Assembly (NCBI GenBank): GCA_947856675.1
Contig: CANUCM010000109.1
Location: forward strand, 1-14,086
Reading direction: 5' to 3'
DNA length: 14,086 nt
Source: an uncultured Clostridia bacterium
GTDB lineage: Bacteria; Bacillota; Clostridia; Oscillospirales; Butyricicoccaceae
The stretch's first letter is position 1; every line of letters begins with the position of its first letter. Shown here one piece after another: positions 14,048 through 14,086 of the stretch. Position numbers and translations under genes: made by a program. The notes below the pieces were generated by a model. That model saw nothing but the letters and a program-made list of their open reading frames with translations. It was not told where the DNA came from and ran no database searches.

Positions 14048-14086
14048 TTACTTGACAATGGCCAGGATATCGCTCTGGCGGACGAT
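14048..14086 (-). CDS. groES: GroES co-chaperonin, last 12 codons and stop (cut by window edge)
   Basis: The minus strand from the window end reads IVRQSDILAIVK then TAA (14050-14048), the standard GroES C-terminus. It lies directly upstream of groEL with a 29-base gap carrying the groEL ribosome site. The rest of the gene is outside the window. Confidence 0.93.
   Translation of the reverse strand: MVRQSDILAIVK

Overview
The window looks like chromosome from a spore-forming, fairly GC-rich (about 55-60 % by eye) member of the Clostridia, possibly an Oscillospirales-type Firmicute. The evidence is an adjacent spoIID/spoIIQ pair, strong AGGAGG-type ribosome binding sites, sigma-A promoters that often have an extended -10 (TGn), U-rich intrinsic terminators, and a groES-groEL operon of the usual bacterial type. 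The species assignment is inference only. I see no insertion sequence, prophage, CRISPR array, tRNA or rRNA. This is core chromosome with compact gene ends.

Layout, left to right. Positions 1-2520 (+) hold the 3' part of ychF, an acyltransferase-3/DUF1624-like membrane protein coupled to it by an ATGA overlap, and a membrane-anchored TPR protein with a C-terminal chitobiase-like domain. A shared hairpin terminator separates these from positions 2567-4419 (-), which hold spoIID followed by spoIIQ. Their products are the peptidoglycan hydrolase and the LytM-type channel protein of forespore engulfment. Each has a candidate sporulation promoter (sigma-E-like for spoIID, sigma-F-like for spoIIQ). 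Positions 4537-5334 (+) encode an unrecognised multi-pass membrane protein, and 5457-6626 (+) a class I PLP aminotransferase with its own strong promoter and terminator.

Positions 6677-8008 (-) form the most interesting unit. A sigma-A promoter is followed at once by an RNA that I recognise as a fluoride (crcB-type) riboswitch aptamer, then an expression platform of mutually exclusive hairpins, then a CPA-family cation/proton antiporter. Positions 8047-9500 (-) form an nfeD-SPFH (stomatin/QmcA-like) membrane operon with its own promoter and terminator. Upstream lies a short-chain dehydrogenase (9504-10274, -), divergent from a threonine-aldolase-like PLP enzyme (10389-11423, +), with back-to-back promoters between them. 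Positions 11485-12252 (-) encode an unrecognised exported protein with a Cys-Cys-Cys signal-peptide end and an Asp-rich DxDxDG-like loop. Positions 12390-14086 (-) hold groEL and the last 12 codons of groES.

Convergent pairs end on single shared hairpins (2532-2563, 6641-6678, 11451-11485), and in two of them the terminator runs into the opposing stop codon.
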